A stretch of 64,000 bases of DNA, from NCBI GenBank assembly GCA_045631965.1, contig JAZQVR010000020.1, forward strand, positions 1-64,000. Direction: 5' to 3'. The notes below the pieces were generated by a model. The model saw nothing but the letters and a program-made list of their open reading frames with translations, was not told where the DNA came from and ran no database searches. This document shows, one piece after another, positions 1-8,034 of the stretch (position 1 is its first letter; each line of letters opens with the position of its first letter). Source of the stretch: UBA8612 sp045631965 (GTDB lineage Bacteria; Bacillota; Clostridia; Oscillospirales; Acutalibacteraceae). A program made the position numbers and the translations under genes.

Positions 1-55
1 TCAGTTCTACTATTTCTTCCTCGTAATCTTTTATGTGTCTGTAACTTCTGGGCAT
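1..55 (-). CDS. IS transposase, N-terminal fragment (cut by window edge)
   Basis: Reading leftwards from an ATG at 53-55, the frame stays open to the window edge and encodes MPRSYRHIKDYEEEIVEL. This resembles the first residues of the small helix-turn-helix orfA proteins of IS3-type elements in Clostridia, which read Y-x-x-I-K-x-Y-E before the HTH; that is family recall, not a search. An AGGAGG ribosome binding site lies 8 bases upstream, but it forms the end of a perfect 13-bp hairpin, so initiation is probably restrained. Only 18 codons are visible, so the IS family is uncertain. Confidence 0.5.
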   Translation of the reverse strand, partial: MPRSYRHIKDYEEEIVEL

Positions 56-62
56 AAAATTT

Positions 63-99
63 CCTCCTATGGTAGTTTCTTTAATTCTACCATAGGAGG
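63..99 (-). promoter_or_regulatory. RBS-sequestering hairpin before the transposase
   Basis: Bases 63-75 and 87-99 are perfect 13-bp complements around an 11-base loop. On the minus strand the 3' arm contains the AGGAGG of the transposase start, so the ribosome site is paired in any transcript that reads the whole hairpin. On the plus strand the same hairpin is followed by TTCTTTTTTT and could act as a terminator. It probably lies at the end of the insertion sequence. Confidence 0.6.
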
Positions 100-157
100 T
101 TCTTTTTTTCATTGTACGTTTTTTACGGACCTGTTCAAAAACAGCCTTGTTTTTTAT

Positions 158-1120
158 TTATACTCTGACGCCTCTGTAAAGGTCAATATTTTTCATCAAA
201 TCATCGGTAATCTTAATATCATCCATCTTATATGCAGCAAAAAGAGCACCGCATTCGGCAGGATAATTAAGCAGCTCAATATGATAATCACCGCTTTGCG
301 ATATCATTGCGGCAGAAAACTCATTTCTGAAACGTCGATTATTTACAAAAACGCCGCCCCACATACCGATAACAGTATCCGCAGGAAAATCTTTTATAAG
401 GCTTTTGGTAGTGCCGGCAAGCAAACGGGCGTGTTTTGCAATTATTTCAGCAGCAACTTTATCACCTGCAGAAGCACATGAGAATACGCGGCTGGCAAAA
501 GCGGAAATTTTACCGCGCTCGGTTGCAGGGTCAAAAAATTTATCCCGTAAATCCTGCAGAGAATAAAGATTGAAATACTCGACCATATCATCGGTAAGAC
601 GCGTTGGTTCTTCACTACCTTCGTATGCTCGAATGGCATATCTTATAGCATCCATCGCAATGGCGTATCCGCTGCCGTCATTACCAAGCAAATAGCCCCA
701 GCCGCCGGCATTTGTCATCTTGCCCTTTGCATTTCTTGCCGCAACCATAGAATCAATACCGCTTATTACAAGCGCACATGGGCCTGTATCAACCATACAT
801 TCCATTGCAGTAAAAATACTGCTGTCCATTATTACATTGTCCGCTTCAATGATATTTGAAATCAAAGACTCTGTTTCTTTTGCTGAAGCTCTTGATTTAA
901 GTGCAGAAGAGCCTATGCAGGCACATTTGAATGTATCTTCACCTGTTTTTTCGCAAAGCTCTTTAACGATATTTTTGAGGTTTTTACGTGCAGATGTAAG
1001 GCCAATCGTTTTATAATCAATAGATGCACCAACGGTTTTGGCCAAAACCTTGCCGTTTTCATTGGCAACAATAGCTGTTGTTCTGACGCCGCCGCCGTCA
1101 ACACCGAGATATAATGCCAT
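158..1120 (-). CDS. BadF/BadG-type sugar kinase family protein
   Basis: This is a 320-residue member of the BadF/BadG/BcrA/BcrD ATPase family, which includes eukaryotic-type N-acetylglucosamine kinases (ASKHA fold). The N-terminus LGVDGGGVRTTA is the phosphate-1 loop, and GGWGYLLGNDGSGY is the typical second-domain motif. Two positions are unusual: the phosphate-1 Thr is Val (DGGGV instead of DGGGT), and the usual SGTGS of the phosphate-2 loop reads SGIDS. It could still phosphorylate an amino sugar or other hexose, but ATP binding may be altered. It is the last gene of the sugar operon, 20 bases after the alpha/beta hydrolase gene. The start has GGAGG ten bases upstream. Confidence 0.75.
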   Translation of the reverse strand: MALYLGVDGGGVRTTAIVANENGKVLAKTVGASIDYKTIGLTSARKNLKNIVKELCEKTGEDTFKCACIGSSALKSRASAKETESLISNIIEADNVIMDSSIFTAMECMVDTGPCALVISGIDSMVAARNAKGKMTNAGGWGYLLGNDGSGYAIAMDAIRYAIRAYEGSEEPTRLTDDMVEYFNLYSLQDLRDKFFDPATERGKISAFASRVFSCASAGDKVAAEIIAKHARLLAGTTKSLIKDFPADTVIGMWGGVFVNNRRFRNEFSAAMISQSGDYHIELLNYPAECGALFAAYKMDDIKITDDLMKNIDLYRGVRV

Positions 1121-1140
1121 ATATGTGATACCTCCATGTT

Positions 1141-2100
1141 TTATTTTTTGAGTGAAACAGAAAGATATTTATCAAGGAAATCTGTAACCTTCTGGTCATA
1201 TTCATCTTTCGCATCATAATAGCAATACGCGTGAATTGCACCCTTAACAAAAAGCTTATCTTTTTCAACTGTAGTGCAGGCATTATAAAGCCTTTCACCC
1301 ATTTCAAAAGGCACTGTCGGGTCATCTGTACCATGAACAAAAAGAATAGGATTCTTAGATTCATCCATACGCGCAATACAGTCAGCTCTACGCATATCAT
1401 AACCAAAAAACAACCTGCAAATAAGTATTATTGCTTTTGTAATATGAGGACACGGTATACCAAGCTTTTTCTTCATATTATTGTTGATTATATCTTCAGC
1501 ACTTGTAAAGCCGCAATCTTCAATAATTGCTTTAACCTGGTCGGGAGGATTACTGTCGTTAGCAAGCATTACAGTAGTCGCACCCATAGATATACCGTGA
1601 AGAACAATCTCAATATCTTCACCAAAACGGTCAATAAGATATTTCACCCAAAGCAAAAGGTTTTCAGACTCGAATGAGCCGAAGCCTATCCTTTTACCTT
1701 CACTTCTGCCGTGAGCGGCATGGTCAGGCAAAAGATAGTTAAAGCCGAGCGTTTCGTTATAAAAAGGTAGCAGATGACTGCACTCATCAGGGCCGTTGCA
1801 CTTATAACCGTGAACACAAATTACGAATGTTTTGCTTTCAGGTTTAGGAACAAACCATGCTCTGAGTTCATTGCCCATAGGATCTGTCAAGGACAAATCT
1901 TCGGGATTAAGGTCGTATAAATGCTGGTTATTGCGTAATCTTACTTTATAACGAATTTTATGCTTTTCGCTGAGCGAATCATAATCAATTGTACTATCTT
2001 TCGGCCTGGTTACCGACTGCTGTATCGCAATATAAAGAATTACACCAATAAATACCAGCAGTATCAACAAAAGCACCGCTAGCACAAAGAGAATCCACAT
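1141..2100 (-). CDS. Membrane-anchored alpha/beta hydrolase
   Basis: The 319-residue protein has one hydrophobic segment at residues 1-27 (a signal anchor) and an alpha/beta-hydrolase domain behind it. The oxyanion region is VCVHG-like (VICVHGY, about residues 93-99). The nucleophile elbow is HGISMGA with Ser171, the acid is probably the Asp in GTDDPTVP, and the His is in GAIHAY near the C-terminus. It therefore looks like an intact serine esterase or peptidase acting at the membrane face. The substrate is unknown. The position in a glycan operon suggests deacylation of carbohydrate or a similar ester, which is inference. An RBS (GGAG) precedes the ATG. Confidence 0.75.
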   Translation of the reverse strand: MWILFVLAVLLLILLVFIGVILYIAIQQSVTRPKDSTIDYDSLSEKHKIRYKVRLRNNQHLYDLNPEDLSLTDPMGNELRAWFVPKPESKTFVICVHGYKCNGPDECSHLLPFYNETLGFNYLLPDHAAHGRSEGKRIGFGSFESENLLLWVKYLIDRFGEDIEIVLHGISMGATTVMLANDSNPPDQVKAIIEDCGFTSAEDIINNNMKKKLGIPCPHITKAIILICRLFFGYDMRRADCIARMDESKNPILFVHGTDDPTVPFEMGERLYNACTTVEKDKLFVKGAIHAYCYYDAKDEYDQKVTDFLDKYLSVSLKK

Positions 2101-2117
2101 AAATTATCAACTCCGCA

Positions 2118-2459
2118 TTAAAAATTGCCGGAATTCCAGCCCCAGTGTTCAATTTCCTCATACTTAACATAAACACGTGAAGACTCAATATTGAGTTGGG
2201 TTGAAACAATTTCTGTAAGTTTTTCGGTAAGTGAATCATATGCAGCATCATCAGCACCGCCGAATAATTCAACCTCAAGCATAGCTGCAGGTGAATTATC
2301 ACCTGCAAACCACATACGCTCGCCATCAGTAAAATTGAGCATCAACCAACGCTCACTTTTACCGGGAATAAGCGTAATAGCTTTGCCAAACTCGTTTTTG
2401 AGTGCAATTTCATTCTCTCCGGAAATCGTAACATTTGTTTTAGTGTGAATATAAGGCAT
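2118..2459 (-). CDS. MIF/phenylpyruvate tautomerase-like protein
   Basis: The 113-residue protein has the length and layout of the macrophage migration inhibitory factor family. Pro2 follows the initiator Met (MPYIHTKTNV), the position of the catalytic N-terminal proline in tautomerases. The C-terminus HWGWNSGNF matches the family's conserved GWNxxxF end. Family members trimerise and tautomerise phenylpyruvate or dopachrome; the physiological role in bacteria is often unclear. It sits 12 bases after the GH13 gene and 17 bases before the hydrolase gene in the same operon. GAGAGG precedes the ATG. Confidence 0.8.
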   Translation of the reverse strand: MPYIHTKTNVTISGENEIALKNEFGKAITLIPGKSERWLMLNFTDGERMWFAGDNSPAAMLEVELFGGADDAAYDSLTEKLTEIVSTQLNIESSRVYVKYEEIEHWGWNSGNF

Positions 2460-2471
2460 AGCTTATACCTC

Positions 2472-4154
2472 TCAGTCAAACATATAAACTTTTGCTTCGT
2501 AAGGACGAAGATTGAATGAATCAAAACCTGAATTAAAGCAGTCGTAGTTGCCGAGCACTACCCTGCCCTTTGCAAGATCGAAGCCTTTAGGAGCAACAAA
2601 ACGCTCGACCTTATCACTGAACGAGCAGATAACAAGCATCTTCTTGCCTTCATAGTTTCTCTCATATACAAACAACTTATCGCTGTTATGATAATGTTCT
2701 TTGTAATCGCCGTAAATAACAATTTCATTTTCTTTACGGAACTTGAGAAGCTTACGGTAATAGTTAAGGATTGAATCGGGATCCTTCTCCGCATCCTCAA
2801 CATTAACTTCGGTATAATTCGGATTAATATAGAACCACGGTTTTTCGGCTGTGGTGAATCCTGCATTCTTGCCGCCTGTCCACTGTACGGGAGTTCTTGC
2901 ATTATCGCGTGAAGCACGCATAAGGCGCTTCATAATGCTCTTATGCGGGAAACCGAGCTTTTTGCAGATATCGTATGTGTTGAAAGTAGCAACGTCAACA
3001 TACATATCGAGCTCGGGAAGTCTGATATTTGTCATACCGATTTCCTGACCCTGATAAATAAAGGGTGTACCGCTCTGACAGATGTACATTGTAGCAAGCA
3101 TTTTACCGGACTCAACACGGAATTTCTCACTGCCGTAACGGCTGATTATTCTGGGCTGGTCGTGGTTTTCAAGATAAAGCGCATTCCAAGCCTTACCGTA
3201 AAGCTTTGTCTGCCAGTTGCTCATAGCAGTCTTCAGCTTTTTGAGGCTGAATTTTGTTGTTACAAAGCTTGTGATAATACAGTCAGCCTCCATATGCTGG
3301 AAGTTGAACATCATTTTAAGAACCTGCTTTTTGCTGTCACGCTCATCGATAAATTTAAGAGCGAGGTCAGGAGTCATCATCGGAGCTTCGCCGACTGTCA
3401 TACAGTCATACTTGCTGAGCACTTCGTCGTTGAATTCCTGAAGATACTCATAGAGGTGAGGACCACAGGTAAAATGCTCCATACCGCAAGCAACGGGAAG
3501 CGGAAATCCGTTAGGAAGGCCCTCTTTTTTGGAAATATAGGTGATAACATCTTCACGGAAACCGTCAACGCCCATATCAAGCCAAAAGCGCATAATATCT
3601 TTTACTTCGTTTCTAACAGCAGGATTATCCATATTAAGATCGCACTGCTCAACAGCAAAGAGGTGAAGATAATATTTATCAAGCTCTTCGTTGTACTCCC
3701 AGGCAGGACCCGGGAATGTTGACTTCCAATTGTTGGGCGGATTCTTGCCCTTGCCTTTACGCCAGATATAATAATCGTGATAGGGGTTATCCTCACCCTT
3801 AAGGCTTTCTTTAAACCATTCGTGCTGGTCGGAAGTGTGGTTTACGACAAGGTCCATAATAACCTTGAGTCCACGCTCGTGAGCACCGTCAAGAATAGCT
3901 TTAAAATCTTCCATAGTACCGTATTCAGGAGCTATGGAACGATAGTCGGATATATCATAACCGTAGTCCTTCTGCGGTGATTTATATATCGGTGAAAACC
4001 AAATAGCATCTACACCAAGGCTCTTGATATAATCAAGCTTTGAAAGAACACCTTTAAGGTCACCTATACCGTCGCCGTTACCGTCGCAAAAGCTTCGTGT
4101 CCATATCTGATATACGGACATTTCTTTATACCAATTCTTTTTGATTTCAGGCAT
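2472..4154 (-). CDS. GH13 alpha-glucosidase (oligo-1,6-glucosidase type)
   Basis: The 560-residue cytoplasmic glycoside hydrolase of family GH13 shows all conserved regions: DLVVNH (region I), GFREDVI with nucleophile Asp202, VGEAP with acid/base Glu256, and ENHDQPR with Asp332. An N-terminal calcium-loop-like DGNGDGIGDLKG segment and a C-terminal beta domain are present. The length and the QIWTRSF start fit oligo-1,6-glucosidase, alpha-glucosidase or trehalose-6-phosphate hydrolase (GH13 subfamilies 29/31). The exact substrate cannot be read from the motifs. No signal peptide is seen, so it acts on imported oligosaccharides. The RBS is AAGGAG. Confidence 0.9.
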   Translation of the reverse strand: MPEIKKNWYKEMSVYQIWTRSFCDGNGDGIGDLKGVLSKLDYIKSLGVDAIWFSPIYKSPQKDYGYDISDYRSIAPEYGTMEDFKAILDGAHERGLKVIMDLVVNHTSDQHEWFKESLKGEDNPYHDYYIWRKGKGKNPPNNWKSTFPGPAWEYNEELDKYYLHLFAVEQCDLNMDNPAVRNEVKDIMRFWLDMGVDGFREDVITYISKKEGLPNGFPLPVACGMEHFTCGPHLYEYLQEFNDEVLSKYDCMTVGEAPMMTPDLALKFIDERDSKKQVLKMMFNFQHMEADCIITSFVTTKFSLKKLKTAMSNWQTKLYGKAWNALYLENHDQPRIISRYGSEKFRVESGKMLATMYICQSGTPFIYQGQEIGMTNIRLPELDMYVDVATFNTYDICKKLGFPHKSIMKRLMRASRDNARTPVQWTGGKNAGFTTAEKPWFYINPNYTEVNVEDAEKDPDSILNYYRKLLKFRKENEIVIYGDYKEHYHNSDKLFVYERNYEGKKMLVICSFSDKVERFVAPKGFDLAKGRVVLGNYDCFNSGFDSFNLRPYEAKVYMFD

Positions 4155-4173
4155 TTTTATTAACTCCTTACAA

Positions 4174-4962
4174 TTATTTACTTCGCTCGTGTATTGCTTT
4201 AAGATTATTATAGCTTACAACTGCTGAAGCTAGCGGATCAACAGCAAAATTATTATCCTGCTCGTATACAATATACGAAACATCGGCATCTATACAAGCT
4301 TTGTAGCAGGCATCCAAATCCAGGTTACCGCAACCGAGCTCGGTTATTGAGCCGGTGTTTTCACCAAGCTTTATCATCCAATCTTTAAAATGGCATACCT
4401 TTACTCTGCCTTTAAGCTTTCTGAGATAATCAGCCTCATTGACACCACCCATATGGAACCAATAAGTATCGGGAATAAAGAAGAAAACCTCGGGGTCGGT
4501 TTCTTCGATAAGAACATCCATAATTGTTCTGCCGTCTTCAACACGTGCAAACTCAACAGCGTGATTATGATAAGCAAAGGTAAGACCCTTTTCCTTCATT
4601 TTTCTGCCTGCTTCATTTGCAAGGGCAATAAACTTTCGTACTGCAACAAGATCGGTTCTGTATTCATCAGGCATACAGCCAAGACCAATCTGATTACAGC
4701 CAAGAGCAATATGTTCTTCGATAAGCTTATCTGTGTCATTAATTATTCTGTCCCACGGTTTATGAGTAACACATACATCAAGTCCGTATTTTTTTACAAG
4801 CTCAGCATGTTCTTCCGCAGGAAAATCACCTATTGCAGATATCTGTACAACATCTACACCAAGGTCATTCTTAAGGTATGAAAATGTTTTATCGGTATCT
4901 TCGTAGTTTTTGATATAGTCACGAAGTGTAAAAAGCTGAATGCCGATTTTAATTTCACTCAT
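4174..4962 (-). CDS. Sugar phosphate isomerase/epimerase-like TIM barrel (1)
   Basis: The protein of about 262 residues belongs to the xylose-isomerase-like TIM-barrel superfamily (IolE, DgpC and related proteins). Motifs are YHNHAVEF, DTYWFHMGG and VCHFKDW, which carry metal-binding acids and histidines, plus a late YEQD. Two starts are possible. The ATG at 4962 (MSEIKIGIQ) matches where the family begins and has AAAGG ten bases upstream; an in-frame ATG at 4980 also has a GAAAGG. It lies between GH13 and the Gfo/Idh/MocA gene, so it may process the product of that oxidoreductase. The annotated family name does not mean the substrate is a sugar phosphate. Confidence 0.8.
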   Translation of the reverse strand: MSEIKIGIQLFTLRDYIKNYEDTDKTFSYLKNDLGVDVVQISAIGDFPAEEHAELVKKYGLDVCVTHKPWDRIINDTDKLIEEHIALGCNQIGLGCMPDEYRTDLVAVRKFIALANEAGRKMKEKGLTFAYHNHAVEFARVEDGRTIMDVLIEETDPEVFFFIPDTYWFHMGGVNEADYLRKLKGRVKVCHFKDWMIKLGENTGSITELGCGNLDLDACYKACIDADVSYIVYEQDNNFAVDPLASAVVSYNNLKAIHERSK

Positions 4963-5069
4963 GGGTATCAATCCTTTCATCTAATATCCCTTTCAGGCAG
5001 ATGAAAACATCTGCACAAAAGGCATAGTCTTGATGCACCTTTGCAGATGCACCAAGACAAAAATTAAAG

Positions 5070-6227
5070 TCAGATTTCGGGAATCTCAATTTCGATTTCT
5101 CTGCCGAGTTCAGCAGACTTCGCAATACCGTCGATAATTGCCTGATTGTAAATAATCTGGCTTGAGGGTACGGGAGGCTCACCGCCGTTCATTGAAGCAT
5201 CAAGGAAGGAGCGAATCTTGAGATAGAAATTATCGTACGGATTATCAAGCTCGGGAATAACGGTTTCAACCTGCTTGCCGGCTACATCGTGATAAATTGT
5301 CATCGGGCCGCCGATGCTGCCGTTCCAGCATTCGGTTGAAGGAATACGGAGACCACCGTGCTTACCGAGGATAATAGTATCGCCTGATGTATCGAGGTGC
5401 ATTGCCCAGGCAATTCTGAAGTCGAGGATAATGCCGCCTTCAAGACGTACAAAACCTGCAGCAAAGTCATCAACACCGAAAATGTCGGCATATTCAGGCT
5501 TGTTGGAGTACTTTGTGCTCTTACCAAAGAAGTCGGACTTATAACCGGAAACAGTGAGAGGCTTCGGATAACCGATAGCGTTGAGAACCATATCGAGTGA
5601 GTAGCAACCGATATCGCCAAGTGCACCGATACCTGCAGTTTCCTTCTCAATGAAGGATGTGCCGAAAGGAGTCGGAATACCTCTGCGGCGACCGCCACCT
5701 GTCTGAATGTAATAAATCTCGCCGAGCTCGCCTGACTCGACAATCTTCTTTACCATCTGCATATTGGGGTCAAATCTGGGCTGGAAGCCGATTGAAAGAA
5801 CTTTACCGCTTGCTTTTTCTGCTTTGCAGATAGCAATTGCTTCTTCAAGAGTAACGCACATCGGCTTCTCAAGAAGAACATTGACACCGTGCTCAAGTGC
5901 ATAAATTGTACATTCAGCGTGTGTAGCATTGTATGTACATACGCTTACGCAGTCAAGCTCTTCGTTATCGATAAGCTCTTTATGGCTGTTATAGAAATTA
6001 ATACCTGTCTTATCTACACCGAACTGATCACAGAAAGCTTCAGCCTTGCCGGGAACAAGGTCAGCCATACCGACAAACTGAACGTCGGGACACTGCTGAT
6101 ATGCTTTAAGATGTGCTTCAGCAATCCAGCCGGTACCGATAATACCTACCTTGATTTTTTTGCTGCTGTCGTATACTTTTTCTTCGACAGCTTCTTCCTT
6201 GAATTTATCAAGAATTGCATTTGCCAT
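5070..6227 (-). CDS. Gfo/Idh/MocA family oxidoreductase (1)
   Basis: The 385-residue protein has an N-terminal Rossmann fold (GIIGTGWIAEAHL), the EKPM lysine motif (LLEKPMCVT) and the C-terminal alpha/beta domain of the Gfo/Idh/MocA family. These are NAD(P)-dependent oxidoreductases of sugars, cyclitols or glycosides. The second-domain motif reads GDIGCYSLDM where many members have a His after the Cys, so the acid-base residue may differ. The ATG at 6227 was chosen because AGG sits ten bases ahead; an in-frame TTG at 6236 lacks a well-placed RBS. It is flanked by two TIM-barrel isomerase genes, the arrangement known from keto-glycoside (C3 oxidation) pathways. Confidence 0.85.
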   Translation of the reverse strand: MANAILDKFKEEAVEEKVYDSSKKIKVGIIGTGWIAEAHLKAYQQCPDVQFVGMADLVPGKAEAFCDQFGVDKTGINFYNSHKELIDNEELDCVSVCTYNATHAECTIYALEHGVNVLLEKPMCVTLEEAIAICKAEKASGKVLSIGFQPRFDPNMQMVKKIVESGELGEIYYIQTGGGRRRGIPTPFGTSFIEKETAGIGALGDIGCYSLDMVLNAIGYPKPLTVSGYKSDFFGKSTKYSNKPEYADIFGVDDFAAGFVRLEGGIILDFRIAWAMHLDTSGDTIILGKHGGLRIPSTECWNGSIGGPMTIYHDVAGKQVETVIPELDNPYDNFYLKIRSFLDASMNGGEPPVPSSQIIYNQAIIDGIAKSAELGREIEIEIPEI

Positions 6228-6282
6228 AATAATCAAACCTCACTTAAATTTATATCACCGCTTTAAGCGGAAAGTTATTTAT

Positions 6283-7104
6283 TTACCAACCGAGAGTCTT
6301 AAGATATTCTCTGCCCATTTCAGCTGACTGCATAGGTGTGTGACCCTTTGCAGGTCTGTCCTGCTCAACAACAACCCACTCAGCACCTGCTGCAACGCTT
6401 GCCTCAAGAATTGCAGGCATATCCTGACAGCCGCTACCGACAGGAGCAAATGAGAATGCGTCTTCTTCGGCAGTGTCACCTTCATCATCGATGCCGATAA
6501 GTTCGTAAAGCTTGCCACCCTTACCTTTCATAACAAAGTCCTTGAGATGTACAACGGGAGAACGACCCGAATACTTCGCGATATATTCGGCAGGTACTTC
6601 ACCGCCTACATTAACCCAACAGGTATCAAGCTCGGTCTGAAGAAGATCGGCAGGAACAGAGTTGTAAAGTATATCAAGTGCATATTCACCGTCAACTTTA
6701 ACAAACTCAAAATCGTGGTTATGGTAAAGCATTGTCATACCGAGGGCTTTGGCTGCTTCACAAGCGAGACGGATATCGGCAATTGTTTTCTCCCAACCGT
6801 CTGTACCGGGGCGTCTCTCTTCTGTGAGATAAGGTACGACAACATATTTGCAACCGATTTCAGCATAAGCTTTAAGAACGCCTTCGGGATCGGCAACCAT
6901 ATCATCGAGCGGAACGTGTGCAGAAATAGGAACGAGACCAACCTCTTCGCAAAGAGCCTTGATATCGGCCGCAGATTTATCAAAAAGACCTGCAAACTCA
7001 ACACCGTCGTAACCGAGAGCTTTGACCTTGCGGATAGTACCCTCAAAATCGGCTTGCATCTCATCACGGACAGTATAAAGCTGTAATGCAACGGGTAATG
7101 ACAT
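6283..7104 (-). CDS. Sugar phosphate isomerase/epimerase-like TIM barrel (2)
   Basis: This 273-residue TIM-barrel protein is of the same superfamily as the one at 4174, but clearly diverged from it. Shared motifs are YHNHDFEF, DTCWVNVGG, VVHLKDF and VEQDRP, supplying the usual divalent-metal ligands. It is the first gene of the operon; a TTGAAA-17-TAATAT promoter and an AGGAGG site stand directly upstream. Two paralogous barrels around one oxidoreductase suggest separate isomerisation, elimination or hydration steps in one pathway (inference). Confidence 0.85.
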   Translation of the reverse strand: MSLPVALQLYTVRDEMQADFEGTIRKVKALGYDGVEFAGLFDKSAADIKALCEEVGLVPISAHVPLDDMVADPEGVLKAYAEIGCKYVVVPYLTEERRPGTDGWEKTIADIRLACEAAKALGMTMLYHNHDFEFVKVDGEYALDILYNSVPADLLQTELDTCWVNVGGEVPAEYIAKYSGRSPVVHLKDFVMKGKGGKLYELIGIDDEGDTAEEDAFSFAPVGSGCQDMPAILEASVAAGAEWVVVEQDRPAKGHTPMQSAEMGREYLKTLGW

Positions 7105-7137
7105 AAAACAATATTCCTCCTATAATACTTTTGTATA

Positions 7138-7166
7138 ATATTAACATATAATAATTATTATTTCAA
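7138..7166 (-). promoter_or_regulatory. Sigma-70-type promoter of the sugar operon
   Basis: On the minus strand TTGAAA (7161-7166) is followed after 17 bases by TAATAT (7138-7143). It lies 34 bases upstream of the first gene's ATG, with AGGAGG in between. No clear operator was seen. Confidence 0.55.
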
Positions 7167-7284
7167 TATGGATTTGAAAGTAATTTACGAACAAATGCCA
7201 AAAATACACTTGAAATTTTATTCAATATGTCTTAAACTTATCATTGGTATTTAATACACAAAACAGTATTAAGGTTGTGAATGT

Positions 7285-8034
7285 ATGTTCAATTTTTTCG
7301 TTGAAGAAAACTTTAAAACCGACAATAAATATTATATTACCAGTGCAGATTTCAACCATATAAAGAATGTACTTCGTATGAAAGAAGGAGACACTTTTCT
7401 TGTAAGTTGCTGCGGTAAAAGCGACCTGTGCAGACTTGAATCATTTGAAAGCGATACAGTTGTCGCAGTGATTACAGAAGAAAACTATCAGAACTGCGAA
7501 TTACCTGCAAGAATCTTTCTGTTTCAAGGTCTGCCCAAAAGCGACAAAATGGAGCTGATTATTCAAAAATGCGTTGAACTTGGTGTAACGGATATTATTC
7601 CTGTCGAAATGTCCAGGTCAATAGTGAAAATCGAAGATAAGAAGAAGCAATCAAAAATAAGCCGTTGGCAATCTATATCGGAAAGTGCCGCAAAACAAAG
7701 CAAGAGAAATATCGTACCGACAATTCACCCGATTATAAGCTTCAACCAAGCAATAAAAGAAGCTGAAAAGCTCGATCTGATTGCTGTGCCCTACGAAAGT
7801 GAAAACGGTATGATATCAACCCAAAAATTCCTCAACGAAATTAAATCCAATATGTCAATCGGCATATTTATCGGCCCTGAAGGCGGATTTGAAGAAAAAG
7901 AAATTGAGCTTTCAAAAAATGCCGGTGCACATATAATTTCGCTTGGAAAAAGAATACTGCGTACAGAAACCGCCGCAATTACGGCTGTCGGTATGTGTAT
8001 GCTTTACATTGAATTAAACGGTGAGAATAAATGA
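7285..8034 (+). CDS. rsmE: 16S rRNA (uracil-1498-N3)-methyltransferase
   Basis: The 249-residue SPOUT-class methyltransferase methylates U1498 of 16S rRNA at N3. Diagnostic motifs are FLFQGLPKSDKMELIIQK, IGIFIGPEGGFEEKE and LGKRILRTETAAI; the last two form the SAM-binding trefoil knot. The N-terminal PUA-like domain with FNHIKNVLRMKEGD is also present. The ATG at 7285 has AAGG about ten bases upstream; an ATG at 7281 is out of frame. It overlaps the next methyltransferase gene by ATGA, so the two are translationally coupled. Confidence 0.95.
   Translation: MFNFFVEENFKTDNKYYITSADFNHIKNVLRMKEGDTFLVSCCGKSDLCRLESFESDTVVAVITEENYQNCELPARIFLFQGLPKSDKMELIIQKCVELGVTDIIPVEMSRSIVKIEDKKKQSKISRWQSISESAAKQSKRNIVPTIHPIISFNQAIKEAEKLDLIAVPYESENGMISTQKFLNEIKSNMSIGIFIGPEGGFEEKEIELSKNAGAHIISLGKRILRTETAAITAVGMCMLYIELNGENK

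Noticed and set aside
35..481. Plus-strand open frame of 148 codons at the left edge
   Set aside because: It runs antisense through the BadF-type kinase gene and the IS hairpin, with no RBS or recognisable domain.
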